Shown: in pieces, positions 32,751 to 41,003 of the stretch
How positions within the stretch are numbered: position 1 is the first letter of the stretch
How the letters are laid out: every line of letters starts with the position of its first letter
From: Microbispora corallina
GTDB taxonomy: Bacteria > Actinomycetota > Actinomycetes > Streptosporangiales > Streptosporangiaceae
Assembly (NCBI RefSeq): GCF_016863035.1
Contig: NZ_BOOC01000017.1
Location: 33,759 to 97,758, forward strand
Length of the DNA stretch: 64,000 nucleotides
Direction of reading: 5' to 3'
Notes under the pieces: generated by a model
Databases searched by the model: none
Seen by the model: only the letters and a program-made list of their open reading frames with translations
What the model was told of the DNA's origin: nothing
Made by a program: the position numbers and the translations under genes

Positions 32751-33425
32751 TCAGCGGACGAAGTCCCTCACCTTCTGGGACACCGATCCCGCCAGCAGCA
32801 GCGACAGGTGCCCGATGCAGCCGACGTTCGTGTTGACCGCGCCGTCGAGCCGCACGCTGCCGTCCGGGTTGATGATCTCGTCGCAGGACGACCAGAACGT
32901 GCCGTAGTTGACCGGGCCGGGCGTCTCGTCCCCCGCGTTGAGCTGCCTGAGGAACGAGGAGTCGTAGTTCATCTCGCCGCAGGACACGATCAGCAGGTCG
33001 CACAGGTACGACGCGTTGGTGCCGTGGTTGGGGCCGCCGATGGACGCCCAGTCGTCGACGTACGCCGTGCCCCCGAGGAACTTGAGGTACCAGCGCGAGG
33101 ACAGCCCGCCCATCGAGTGCGACACGATGTCCACCTTGGCCGCGCCGGTCTGGGCGCGCACCTGCCGGATGAAGGCAGCGAGCTGGTCGGCCGTGGTCAC
33201 GTTCGACTGCGTCGAGTTGTAGCCCCAGACGAAGAGCCGGTCGGCGGGCCATCCGTCGTGCTGGAAGTCCGACTTCATCGCGGCCCAGTTCCAGTCGGCT
33301 CCGGCCCAGCCGTGGACGAACACCACCGGGTCGGGGGTCGCGGCCCTCGCGGGCGCGAACGGGGACAGGACGGTCAGCGCCGCCAGCAGCGCCGACGTCC
33401 AGGCCAGCCGTGATGCACGTGACAT
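32751..33425 (-). CDS. Secreted lipase/esterase (alpha/beta hydrolase, Lipase_2 type)
   Basis: 224 residues. A signal peptide (RLAWTSALLAALTVLSPFAP, cleavage after ARA at about 28) precedes VVFVHGWAGADWNW (oxyanion strand), the nucleophile elbow SHSMGG (Ser about 103), and NTNVGCIGHLSLLL, where the histidine is the likely catalytic base. Four or more cysteines in the mature part suggest disulfides. This fits Streptomyces- and Bacillus-type triacylglycerol lipases that act outside the cell. Its 5' end faces the LuxR-type regulator gene across 232 bases. Confidence 0.87.
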   Translation of the reverse strand: MSRASRLAWTSALLAALTVLSPFAPARAATPDPVVFVHGWAGADWNWAAMKSDFQHDGWPADRLFVWGYNSTQSNVTTADQLAAFIRQVRAQTGAAKVDIVSHSMGGLSSRWYLKFLGGTAYVDDWASIGGPNHGTNASYLCDLLIVSCGEMNYDSSFLRQLNAGDETPGPVNYGTFWSSCDEIINPDGSVRLDGAVNTNVGCIGHLSLLLAGSVSQKVRDFVR

Positions 33426-33657
33426 GGGGGTCCTCCTTCGGGGCGGCCCGCCAGGGGGCTGCGGTGCCGAAAGAGTCCGGCTGACCCGGCTGCGCGCACA
33501 CCGGTGAAGTCGCCGGTCATCCGCGGACCGGCGGCCTCACCTGCCGCGAAGGCGCGGAGGGGGAGACCGTCACGCGCTCGTACAGTCCGGAAAAACGCGA
33601 TTTCTTCGAGAAAGGCCCTTATTCACGAGCGCTTAACTCGCGAGTAACTTAAGACCT

Positions 33658-36522
33658 GTGATCGGCGTCACACCGCCTCTCCTGTACGGCCGCGCCGCGG
33701 AACGGGCCGAGCTCGACGCCCTCATCGAGGCGGCCGCCGCCGACTCGCGCAGCGCCGTGCGCGTGCTGATCGGAGAGCCGGGCGCGGGCAAGACCGCCCT
33801 GCTCGGCTGCGCGCTCGCCCGCGCGGCCGGCGCCCCGGACACGGGTGCGGACCCCCGATGCCGTCGTGCGATCGGAGAGCCTGCCGTCGCGGCGGCCGCC
33901 CCGCCGGGCGGCGCCGGACGCGGGGGGTTCGCCGTGCTGACCACGCGAGGGGTGCCGTCGGAGTCGCGGCTGCCGTTCGCGGGGCTGCACCGGCTGCTCC
34001 GCCCGGTCACCCGGCTGGTCGGCGGCCTGCCGTCGCCGCAGCGAAAGGCCCTCGGCGCGGCGCTCGGGCAGGCGGAGGGGCCGTCCCCGGACCGGTTCCT
34101 GATCTCCGTCGCCGTGCTCACCCTGCTGTCCGAGCTGGCCGAACGCGGCCCGGTGCTCGCCCTGGTGGACGACGCCCACTGGCTGGACGCCCCCTCGCTC
34201 GACGCGCTCGCCTTCGCGGCGGCCCGGTTCGAGGCCGAGGGCGTCGTGCTGCTGGCGGCCGTCCGGGCCGGCCACCCCTCGCCGCTGTCGGGACTGCCCG
34301 CGCTGCCGGTCGAAGGGCTGACGCCCGGGGCGTGCGACGAACTGATCACGTCGAGGGCCGCGGGACCCGTCGCGACAGCCGTACGGGACCGGCTGGTGGC
34401 CCACACCCGGGGCAACCCGCTTGCCCTCGGGGAGGTCGTCGACGCCCTGACCCCCGACCAGCTCGCCGGCCGGGTCGCGCTGCCGCACCCGCTGCCGATC
34501 GGGCCGGGGCTCGAAAGGGCCTACCTGGAACGGGTGTCGGGGCTGCCCGCACCCACCAGGAGCCTGCTGCTGCTCGCGGCGGCGGAGGCCGAGATGGACG
34601 CCGGGACCCTGCTGCGGGCGGCGGCGCACGTCCGCATCGACGTGTCGGCCATCGAGCCCGCCGAGTCGGCCGGGCTGATCCAGGTGTCGGAGGCCGGTGT
34701 CCGCTTCCGGCACCCGCTCATGCGGTCGGCCGTCTACCAGGGCGCGGGGCTGGCCCGCCGGAGGTGGGCGCACCAGGTGCTCGGCGAGGTGTCGGGACCG
34801 GGGGACCGGCGGCCCTGGCACCGGGCGGCCGCCGCGCTCGAACCCGACGACGGCCTCGCCGCCGAACTGGAGGAGAGCGCGGGCCGCGCCCGGGTGCGCA
34901 GCGGATACGCCGCCGCGGCCGTGGCCCTGGAGCGGGCGGCCGAACTGACCGGGTCCGAGCCGGCCCGCGGGCGGCGGCTCGTCGTGGCCGCCTGGGACCG
35001 GTGGCTCGCCGGTCACACCGGCTCCGCCGTACGGCTGCTCGACCAGGCGAGGCGGTCCGCCGAGGCCGCGGGCGACACCCGGATGCTCGGGGAGATCGAC
35101 TTCCTGCGAGGGACCGTCGACCTGCGCGGCGGGGTGACGGGGGACGCCTACCGGTCGCTCGTGTCGGCCGCCGGCCGCGTGGAGCCCGAGACTGCGCTGC
35201 GCGCGCTGATGGGCGCCGCCGAGGCGGCCTCGTACGCGGGCGACGACCGCCTGCTGGCCGCGGTGGCCCGCAGGGCGGAGGAGGCGGCGGACGTGCCAGG
35301 CGACCGGGCCGCCCTCATCCGCGCGTACCTGGCCGGGATCGCGGACGCGGTCGGCGGCGACCTGCCGCGCGCCGTCGGTCCGCTGCGGGAGGCCCTGCGG
35401 ATCGCCGAGCGGGTCGACGACCCGGACGCGCTGGTCTGGGCGGCGACGGCGGCGCTGCTCGTGGGCGACGACGCGCTCGCGCACGCCCTGCCCGCGCGCG
35501 CCGCCGCGATCGCCCGGGCGCGCGGGGCGGTCACGGCCGTGCCGCAGGCCGTCGAACTGCTCGTCCACACCGAGCTGTGGAGCGGCAGGCTGGCGATCGC
35601 CGGGGCGAACGCCCTGGAGGGGCTGCGGCTGGCGACCGACACCGGCCAGCTCAACTGCGCCTGCCACCTGCGCGCGCTGCTGGCTCTGCACGCCGCGATC
35701 GAGGGCGACACGGCTGCCTGCCGCGAACGGGCCCGCGACGCCATGACCCGGGCCCGCGAGCACGACCTCGGCCTCGCCTGGGCCGTCGCCACCTGGGCGC
35801 TCGCGTTCGGCGACCTGTCGCAGGGCAGGTACGGCGAGGCGGCCCAGCGCCTGGCCCGCATGGCGGAGGCCGGCCCGGGCCAGGGACATCGGGCGATCAC
35901 GCTGCTGTCGGCCCCGCACTTCGCCGAGGCCGCCGCCCGCAGCGGCGACCGCAGGCGCGCGGGCGCGGCTCTCGCGAGGTTCCGGACGTGGGCCGAGACC
36001 GTCGAGAGCACGTGGGCCCTCGCGCTCGTCGAGCGGTGCCTGGCCCTGCTCGCCGAGCCGGCGGAGCCGGGGGACGCCGACCGCCACTTCCGGAGGGCCC
36101 TCGACCTGCACGCGCGGAGCGAACGCGACTTCGAGCGGGCCCGCACGGCCCTGCTTTACGGCGCGCACCTGCGCAAGCAGCGCCGCCGGGGCCAGGCGCG
36201 CCACCACGCCCGGGAGGCCCTGGAGATCTTCGAACGGCTCGGGGCCGCCCGGTGGGAGGAGCGGGCCCGGAGCGAGCTGCGGGCCACGGGCGAGACCGTG
36301 GCCGGGCCGGGGACCGGGGACGCGGCCGGGCTCACCGCCCAGCAGCTCCAGATCGCCCGGTTCATCGCCGAGGGGGCGACCAACCGCGAGGTGGCGGCCC
36401 GTCTGTTCGTCAGCCCCCGTACGGTCGACTACCACGTGCGCAACATCTTCGCCACGCTCGGCATCGCCTCCCGGGGGGAGCTGATCCGCCGGTTCCGCGG
36501 CGGCCGGGCGCCCGGTTCCTGA
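33658..36522 (+). CDS. LuxR-family regulator with AAA ATPase domain (LAL/MalT-like)
   Basis: 954 residues. The N-terminal ATPase has Walker A GEPGAGKTALLG (about 38-49) and a Walker B-like VLALVDDAHWLDAPSLDAL (about 165-183). A long helical TPR-like region (about 300-870) follows, then the C-terminal LuxR HTH: LTAQQLQIARFIAEGATNRE and VSPRTVDYHVRNIFATLGI. GTG 33658 has no Shine-Dalgarno site; TAACTT lies 6 bases before it, so the message may be leaderless. A 10-bp palindrome (ACTCGCGAGT, 33636-33645) overlaps this promoter. LAL regulators control secondary metabolism or sugar use; here the divergent lipase is the nearest candidate target. Confidence 0.88.
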   Translation: MIGVTPPLLYGRAAERAELDALIEAAAADSRSAVRVLIGEPGAGKTALLGCALARAAGAPDTGADPRCRRAIGEPAVAAAAPPGGAGRGGFAVLTTRGVPSESRLPFAGLHRLLRPVTRLVGGLPSPQRKALGAALGQAEGPSPDRFLISVAVLTLLSELAERGPVLALVDDAHWLDAPSLDALAFAAARFEAEGVVLLAAVRAGHPSPLSGLPALPVEGLTPGACDELITSRAAGPVATAVRDRLVAHTRGNPLALGEVVDALTPDQLAGRVALPHPLPIGPGLERAYLERVSGLPAPTRSLLLLAAAEAEMDAGTLLRAAAHVRIDVSAIEPAESAGLIQVSEAGVRFRHPLMRSAVYQGAGLARRRWAHQVLGEVSGPGDRRPWHRAAAALEPDDGLAAELEESAGRARVRSGYAAAAVALERAAELTGSEPARGRRLVVAAWDRWLAGHTGSAVRLLDQARRSAEAAGDTRMLGEIDFLRGTVDLRGGVTGDAYRSLVSAAGRVEPETALRALMGAAEAASYAGDDRLLAAVARRAEEAADVPGDRAALIRAYLAGIADAVGGDLPRAVGPLREALRIAERVDDPDALVWAATAALLVGDDALAHALPARAAAIARARGAVTAVPQAVELLVHTELWSGRLAIAGANALEGLRLATDTGQLNCACHLRALLALHAAIEGDTAACRERARDAMTRAREHDLGLAWAVATWALAFGDLSQGRYGEAAQRLARMAEAGPGQGHRAITLLSAPHFAEAAARSGDRRRAGAALARFRTWAETVESTWALALVERCLALLAEPAEPGDADRHFRRALDLHARSERDFERARTALLYGAHLRKQRRRGQARHHAREALEIFERLGAARWEERARSELRATGETVAGPGTGDAAGLTAQQLQIARFIAEGATNREVAARLFVSPRTVDYHVRNIFATLGIASRGELIRRFRGGRAPGS

Positions 36523-36576
36523 CCGTCCGCCGGGGTGCGATGGGGTCTTTGCGGGTGAAGCGGCTGATCCGCATGT

Positions 36577-36666
36577 TTGACCGGACATTGATCGTGGGAT
36601 GCGTGAGCACCCGGCCTGCGGCGCTTACGGTCGTGCTCGTATCGTCAACGACCTCGGGGGAGTCTC
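36577..36666 (+). promoter_or_regulatory. Promoter-leader cassette, copy 1
   Basis: Shares a long stretch with copy 2 (39277): TTTGACCGGACA, then CGTGA, CCCGGC, and TCGT-CTCGTA-CGTC blocks, ending in a GGGGGA ribosome site 4 bases before the ATG. The similar TGAAGCGGCTGATCC lies just upstream. TTGACC (36577) may be the -35; the -10 is not obvious. Confidence 0.6.
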
Positions 36667-37605
36667 ATGCCTATCTGTACGGCCGTACTGGCCGCCGCCC
36701 TCCTGTCCGGGCCCGCCGCCGCACCTCCTGATCCGGGCCCTGGCGCCCCGAAGGCGGTCGCCAAGAAGATCGAGAAGAGCTCGCCGTCGGAGCCGCAGCA
36801 GCCGCTGGCCGCCCTGCAGCCGGGGGGCGCGGCGAGCATGGGCATGCCGGGCATGGGCGGAGAGCCCGTGGAGGCTCCGATCGTGCTGCCTCCGGCAGCC
36901 TTCGAGGACAAGCCGGGGGCCACGGCCGGCATCGGGGCCGGGGACGCAGCCGGAGAGAAGGCCGCGACCAAGGCGGGAGACACGACCGGCGGCAAGACGG
37001 GGGACAAGGCCGGTGACACGGCCGCCGGGAAGCAGGACGACGACCTGGCCATCCCGATGATCAATCCGAAGACGCACGATCTCCTGATCAAGCCGGTGGT
37101 GTCGAACGGGGCGCCCGGTCAGCCGATCAAGACGTTCACGCTGAATCCGTTCCAGGGGGTGCAGGTGGCGCAGTCGTACCCGGGCTTCGGCCGTCCACGC
37201 CACCACACCGTGCCGCGCGGGCCGAAGCACCCGAAGGCCACGGGCCATCCGAAGACGCAGGGGAGCGCCGGGGCGGCCGCGCTGCACTCCCTTACCTCGT
37301 CCGCCGGGCAGGCGGCGAACGCCCCGGCCCACACCCGGGACAGCGCCGGCGAGCAGCGCCCCAAGTCCCCGGCCCACGCCCAGCAGACGGGGCATCAGGC
37401 GGCGCAGCACCTGCCGCAGCAGGCGCCCGCCGTGGTGCGGCACCCGAAGTCGCCCGTCCAGGGGCAGCAGACGCCGCGGCACCTGCCGCAGCAGGCTCCG
37501 GCCGCGGTGCACCCGAAGTCGCCGGTTCACGTCCAGCAGGCTCCCCTGCTCCCGCGGCAGGTCGCGGCGCCCGTGTCCCAGGTGGTCCCGCCGCTGCGTC
37601 CCTAG
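36667..37605 (+). CDS. Low-complexity secreted/anchored protein with shared 16-residue N-terminus
   Basis: 312 residues; family not recognised. The first 16 residues, MPICTAVLAAALLSGP, are identical to those of the protein at 39370 and form a short hydrophobic segment without the usual basic start, possibly an unusual export signal. The remainder is rich in Ala, Gly, Lys and Pro, with one ordered-looking block (about 130-170: IPMINPKTHDLLIKPV, FTLNPFQGVQVAQSYPGF). Its C-terminal third holds imperfect repeats of the type HLPQQAPAAVHPKSPV. GGGGGA precedes the ATG. Probably a surface or spore-related disordered protein (inference). Confidence 0.62.
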   Translation: MPICTAVLAAALLSGPAAAPPDPGPGAPKAVAKKIEKSSPSEPQQPLAALQPGGAASMGMPGMGGEPVEAPIVLPPAAFEDKPGATAGIGAGDAAGEKAATKAGDTTGGKTGDKAGDTAAGKQDDDLAIPMINPKTHDLLIKPVVSNGAPGQPIKTFTLNPFQGVQVAQSYPGFGRPRHHTVPRGPKHPKATGHPKTQGSAGAAALHSLTSSAGQAANAPAHTRDSAGEQRPKSPAHAQQTGHQAAQHLPQQAPAVVRHPKSPVQGQQTPRHLPQQAPAAVHPKSPVHVQQAPLLPRQVAAPVSQVVPPLRP

Positions 37606-37750
37606 CGCGAGCCCGCGGGCCCATGCCGGCACGTGTGCGGCGGCGCGGGTGACGCCGTGACGCCGACGACCATGTGACGGCGGGGGACGCGGCCCCGAGC
37701 GGGTCGCCGTCCCGGCAGCCGGCCGCGGAACGGCGGGATGCCGCGGGCAC

Positions 37751-37930
37751 AGGCGCCGAGCTGCGGGAACGAGCGCCGAGCTGCGGGAACGAGTGTTAAG
37801 CCGCGGGAACGAGCGGTGAGCTGCGGGAACGAGCGGTGAGCTGCGGGAACGAGCGGTGAGCTGCGGGAACGAGCGGTGAGCCGCGGGAACGAGCGGTGAG
37901 CCGCGGGAACGGCCGCCGAACCGCGAGGAC
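37751..37930. repeat. 20-bp tandem repeat, nine units
   Basis: Contiguous 20-base units of the form GAGCGGTGAGCTGCGGGAAC. Units 4-6 (37811-37870) are identical; units 7 and 8 differ only at one base (CCGCGG); units 1-3 and 9 are more diverged. There are no spacers, so this is a minisatellite, not a CRISPR array. Confidence 0.92.
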
Positions 37931-38262
37931 ACGCGGCACGTATGTCCGCCGCGGCCGGCACGAGCCCGCGCCCCGGGGTTCCGGCGAGAGCCGGGGCGCC
38001 GGTGTGCGGCGGCGGACTCCCGCCACGGGATGACCGCCCGGGTTCGTCCCTTCCGGCACGCGTCCCCGCGGCTCATCCGCGCCGCGTTCCGATCACAGCG
38101 CGTTCCGGGTACGGCGCGTTGCGTTCACGGGGCGTTCCGTCCGCCTGTGGCCCGCGGTCCGTCATGCGTCACCCGCGCGCCCCGATGACGGCGCCGCCGA
38201 GTCCCGTGCCATGCGCAACCCGACCGGGTGCGTCCGGCGCGTGACGGGCCCACTCCCACGAC

Positions 38263-38319
38263 CACGACCCGCCCACAGCAGCACACCACCAGCACACGAC
38301 CCGCCCACCAGCAGCACAC
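38263..38319. repeat. 32-bp-period direct repeat, two copies
   Basis: CACGACCCGCCCAC followed by AGCAGCACAC or CAGCAGCACAC occurs at 38263-38286 and 38295-38319, with further partial CACGACCACGACC copies on both sides. Confidence 0.7.
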
Positions 38320-38473
38320 GACCACGACCGCGCCCATTCGCGACGAGCGGGGCGGGCCCGCGGGCCACGACCGGCCGCACCGGCGGCCACGCCGCGGGCG
38401 GCGCCGGCCGACGTCCGTCCCGGACGCCGCGCCGGCGAGCAACGACCTCTCACCACGAAGGAAACACGAAACA

Positions 38474-39151
38474 ATGAAGACCCGTCTTCTCGCCCTTTCC
38501 ACGCTGACCGTGGCGCTGTCGCTGTGCGCGGCGTGCGGCGGCCAGGGCAACGGCAAGTCGGCCGCCCCCGCCGCGGCCAACGAGACCGCGACCGACACGG
38601 TCTCCGAGACCGCCAGCGCCGAGACGAGCGCCGCCACCGAGTCGGCGTCGCCCGGCGCGTCGCCTGGCGCGTCGCCCTCCGCCTCGCCGTTCGGGGCCGG
38701 CTGCGCCTCGTTCCCGGCGTCCGGCCGCGGCAGCCTGACCCAGCTCGCGAGCGAGCCGGTCGCGACCGCGCTCGGCTCCGTCCCGTCGCTGTCCACCTTG
38801 GCCAGCGCCGTGAAGAAGGCCGGGCTGGTCGAGACCCTCAACAGCGCGCAGGACATCACGATCTTCGCGCCCACCAACGAGGCGTTCGACAAGCTCCCGA
38901 AGAAGAAGCTCAACCAGACGCTGTCGGACCGCAAGGCGCTGACGACCCTGCTCAGCTACCACGTGGCCAAGGGCCGCAAGACGCCCGCCGACCTGCAGAG
39001 CGGCAAGATCACGACGCTCCAGGGCACCGACCTGACCGTCACCGGCTCCGGGCAGAACTACAAGATCAACGATGCGAACGTGCTGTGCGGCGACGTGCCG
39101 ACGCGCAACGCCACGGTGTACGTCATCGACAAGGTGCTGCTGCCGAAGTAG
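38474..39151 (+). CDS. Fasciclin-domain lipoprotein
   Basis: 225 residues. The signal sequence MKTRLLALSTLTVALSLCAA ends at a cysteine (CGGQG) that should be lipidated, so the protein is anchored outside the membrane. A Ser/Ala/Thr-rich linker (about 25-75, with PGASPGASPSASP) leads to a single fasciclin (FAS1) domain: LVETLNSAQDITIFAPTNEA, LSYHVAKGRK and the C-terminal ATVYVIDKVLLPK. FAS1 domains mediate adhesion. GAAGGAAA precedes the ATG. It lies between the two genes that share a leader, and a perfect hairpin terminator follows it. Confidence 0.9.
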   Translation: MKTRLLALSTLTVALSLCAACGGQGNGKSAAPAAANETATDTVSETASAETSAATESASPGASPGASPSASPFGAGCASFPASGRGSLTQLASEPVATALGSVPSLSTLASAVKKAGLVETLNSAQDITIFAPTNEAFDKLPKKKLNQTLSDRKALTTLLSYHVAKGRKTPADLQSGKITTLQGTDLTVTGSGQNYKINDANVLCGDVPTRNATVYVIDKVLLPK

Positions 39152-39172
39152 GCGCCGTCCACGCACCTTCTC

Positions 39173-39208
39173 ACGAGGGGCGAGCCGCGACCGCGGCTCG
39201 CCCCTCGT
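39173..39208. terminator. Perfect 17-bp hairpin terminator
   Basis: ACGAGGGGCGAGCCGCG and its exact complement are separated by 2 bases, 21 bases after the fasciclin stop. No T-run, as usual in this type of genome. The terminator at 40015 shares the CGAGGGGnGAGCC arm. Confidence 0.85.
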
Positions 39209-39276
39209 CGCATTCTGGCCCGGTCGATCCGTCTCTGACGTGGGTCAATGTCCCTGAAACGGCTAATTCTCTTTCT

Positions 39277-39369
39277 TTGACCGGACACTGGGCGTCGGGT
39301 CCGTGATCGCCCGGCATGCCGTGCATAACGTCGTTCTCGTACCGTCCAACCACTAACTGGGGGAATCTC
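39277..39369 (+). promoter_or_regulatory. Promoter-leader cassette, copy 2
   Basis: Second copy of the cassette at 36577, aligned from TTTGACCGGACA through CGTGA, CCCGGC, TCGT and CTCGTA-CGTC to a GGGGGAA ribosome site. TTGACC to ATG is 93 bases here and 90 in copy 1. Confidence 0.6.
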
Positions 39370-40002
39370 ATGCCTATATGCACTGCTGTCCTCGCTGCCG
39401 CCCTTCTGTCCGGGCCGGTCTCCTCCACGCCCGCCGACCCGGCGCCGGCGTCCAAGAGCGCCATGGCGCCGGGCAAGCAGATCGCCCAGATCGCCATGAA
39501 GAACCCGGACGACCCGGAGCTCATCGCCAGCAAGGCGCTGGACGTGCTGAAGGGCAAGGGCACCAAGATCGGTCCCGCGTCCGGCGGCAGCAAGGGCGCC
39601 AACGACAGCAAGGGCCGCAACGACAGTGACGACAGCGGCGCCGGCCAGCCGCAGGACGTCTTCCTGACCGGCGGCAACCCGACGAACAGCTCGGGCGTCG
39701 GCCCGACCATCACCAAGAAGGGCGCCCCCGCCAAGAGCGCGGGCGTCGTCCCGTCGTTCGGCGAGGGCGGCGCGCCCTCGAACAACTCGGGGTTCGGCCC
39801 GACGATCAACAAGAACAACGCGCCGGCCGGCGGCAACCAGGGCTCGCAGCTGAAGATGCCCCCGGTGTTCGGCCAGCAGTTCGCCGACTCCTTCGCCTGG
39901 CCGCAGACCAAGCTGCAGCCCCAGAGCAAGACCACGGCGAAGAACAAGAAGGCCAAGAGCGCCGAGTCGGAGGACAACGACTGGATGAGCGACTGGACCT
40001 GA
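39370..40002 (+). CDS. Secreted/anchored protein sharing the 16-residue N-terminus
   Basis: 210 residues; family not recognised. Start ATG 39370 (GGGGGAA 4 bases upstream); the frame is open 54 bases further but that would miss the shared start. The N-terminus MPICTAVLAAALLSGP is identical to the protein at 36667, while the body differs: Gly/Asn/Ser/Lys-rich, with two copies of a unit like NSSGVGPTITKKGAPA and NNSGFGPTINKNNAPA, and a more ordered C-terminus (PPVFGQQFADSFAWPQTKLQ) ending in an acidic DNDWMSDW. Probably a disordered envelope protein (inference). Confidence 0.62.
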   Translation: MPICTAVLAAALLSGPVSSTPADPAPASKSAMAPGKQIAQIAMKNPDDPELIASKALDVLKGKGTKIGPASGGSKGANDSKGRNDSDDSGAGQPQDVFLTGGNPTNSSGVGPTITKKGAPAKSAGVVPSFGEGGAPSNNSGFGPTINKNNAPAGGNQGSQLKMPPVFGQQFADSFAWPQTKLQPQSKTTAKNKKAKSAESEDNDWMSDWT

Positions 40003-40014
40003 GAGCCGCGCTGA

Positions 40015-40049
40015 CGAGGGGTGAGCCGGACGGCCCGGCTCACCCCTCG
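40015..40049. terminator. 15-bp hairpin terminator
   Basis: CGAGGGGTGAGCCGG pairs exactly with CCGGCTCACCCCTCG around a 5-base loop, 12 bases after the stop at 40002. It can also stop the convergent small gene at 40096. Confidence 0.82.
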
Positions 40050-40095
40050 CCGTGTCCCGGGAGGCCGCGGGCCCGGGACGGGCGGCGCAGGGCGC

Positions 40096-40284
40096 TCAGT
40101 CCGTACCAACGGGGGGAAGCTCCACGACCTCGACCAGGTCGGCCAGGTCGACGTACCGGGCCACCTCGGCCACCGAGGCGCAGAAGCCGACGTGGTAGCC
40201 GAGGTGCCGGACGCGCAGCAGGCCGCGGCCGTCGAGGACGACGCAGTCCACCTCGTAGCCGTTCACACCGACCCATTTCCGCAT
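40096..40284 (-). CDS. Small protein of the kind found beside HTH-less GntR genes
   Basis: 62 residues: MRKWVGVNGYEVDCVVLDGR then LLRVRHLGYHVGFCASVAEV and ARYVDLADLVEVVEL. It looks like a compact alpha/beta protein. From memory, similar short proteins accompany UTRA-only GntR-like proteins in actinomycetes, and such a gene lies 50 bases upstream on the same strand. No function is known. The weak ribosome site suggests coupling or readthrough from the upstream gene. Confidence 0.55.
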   Translation of the reverse strand: MRKWVGVNGYEVDCVVLDGRGLLRVRHLGYHVGFCASVAEVARYVDLADLVEVVELPPVGTD

Positions 40285-40334
40285 GGAGGCACAGTAGGAA
40301 ACACGAGGTCAAGGGCCGGCAAATCCCCACCAGG

Positions 40335-40931
40335 TCACGTGGGCCAGGGCCGCAGGCGCGTGGTCGAGACGATCACCGCGCGGTCGCCGGGAAGGCTGAC
40401 CTCGGAGACCTCCACCACCCGATCGCGGGTGTCGATCGACGTCTTGCGCAGCACCAGGACCGGCGCGTCGGGCGCCACGCCGAGAAGCTCCGCCTCGCCC
40501 GGCTCCGGCCGCCGGCTGACGACCTCGTCGACCACGCGGTCGACCTCGATGCCCACGGTCCTGAGCTGGTGCTGGGTGCCTCCCGGCCACGGCTCGTTCT
40601 CCGGGTTCAGCAGGTCGGGGTTGCGGGCCACCATGTCGTGCACCAGCCAGGAGTTCACCAGGCTCAGCGTGGCCTCGTCGTCGGCCTCCTGCGTCCGGTA
40701 GCGCCGGTGCAGCAGTTTGGTCCCCTCCGGCACCCCGAAGCGCCGGGCCAGCTCAGCGTCCGCCGGGGCCGTGTCGTAGTCGATGTCGAAGTCGAGATCC
40801 TCCTTGCGGAGGCCGGTGTCGTGCTCGGTGGCGCCGGTCCTGCGGCGCTCCGACTCGGGCAGCAGCGCCCGGTCCTTCTCCCACTGGTACCGCTCCGGGC
40901 TGCGCCGGAGCCGGCGACGGCTCTCATCCAT
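40335..40931 (-). CDS. GntR-like UTRA-domain protein lacking the DNA-binding domain
   Basis: 198 residues. The N-terminus (RYQWEKDRALLPESERRRTG, ATEHDTGLRKEDLDF) is the linker normally found after the winged helix in a group of actinomycete GntR regulators, and VPEGTKLLHRRYRTQEADDE to PVLVLRKTSIDTRDRVVEVS is a complete UTRA effector domain. The winged helix itself is absent, and no frame-shifted copy is seen upstream. It may act as an effector-binding partner for another regulator or be a decayed gene; intact reading frame and codon pattern argue for function. Confidence 0.75.
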   Translation of the reverse strand: MDESRRRLRRSPERYQWEKDRALLPESERRRTGATEHDTGLRKEDLDFDIDYDTAPADAELARRFGVPEGTKLLHRRYRTQEADDEATLSLVNSWLVHDMVARNPDLLNPENEPWPGGTQHQLRTVGIEVDRVVDEVVSRRPEPGEAELLGVAPDAPVLVLRKTSIDTRDRVVEVSEVSLPGDRAVIVSTTRLRPWPT

Positions 40932-41003
40932 GCACGCGCCATTCCCCGGCTCCGGCCTCCTATGTTCCCCGCCTGGTCGTCGCCGTCCGCGAGACGGAGG
41001 GAG

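Larger units (their letters stand above)
37606..38473. other. 868-bp gene-free region with several tandem repeats
   Basis: No gene with acceptable start, codon pattern or family match is seen on either strand; the open frames over 37.6-38.1 kb are translations of the 20-bp repeats. The region holds the nine-unit array at 37751-37930, four GCGTTCCG-like words near 38085-38130, and a 32-bp-period CACGACCCGCCCAC repeat at 38263-38319. The promoter of the fasciclin gene must lie at its end. Confidence 0.6.

Noticed and set aside
33649..36588. 979-residue open frame antisense to the LuxR-type regulator
   Set aside because: It is a mirror effect of high GC at third positions: no family features, Arg/Pro/Gly-rich translation, and the plus-strand gene has clear ATPase and HTH motifs.
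37751..37930. CRISPR array
   Set aside because: Units are contiguous at exactly 20 bases with no unique spacers, and no cas genes are near.
37796..38059. Small minus-strand gene over the 20-bp repeats
   Set aside because: The translation only repeats the tandem unit and lacks start context or family match.
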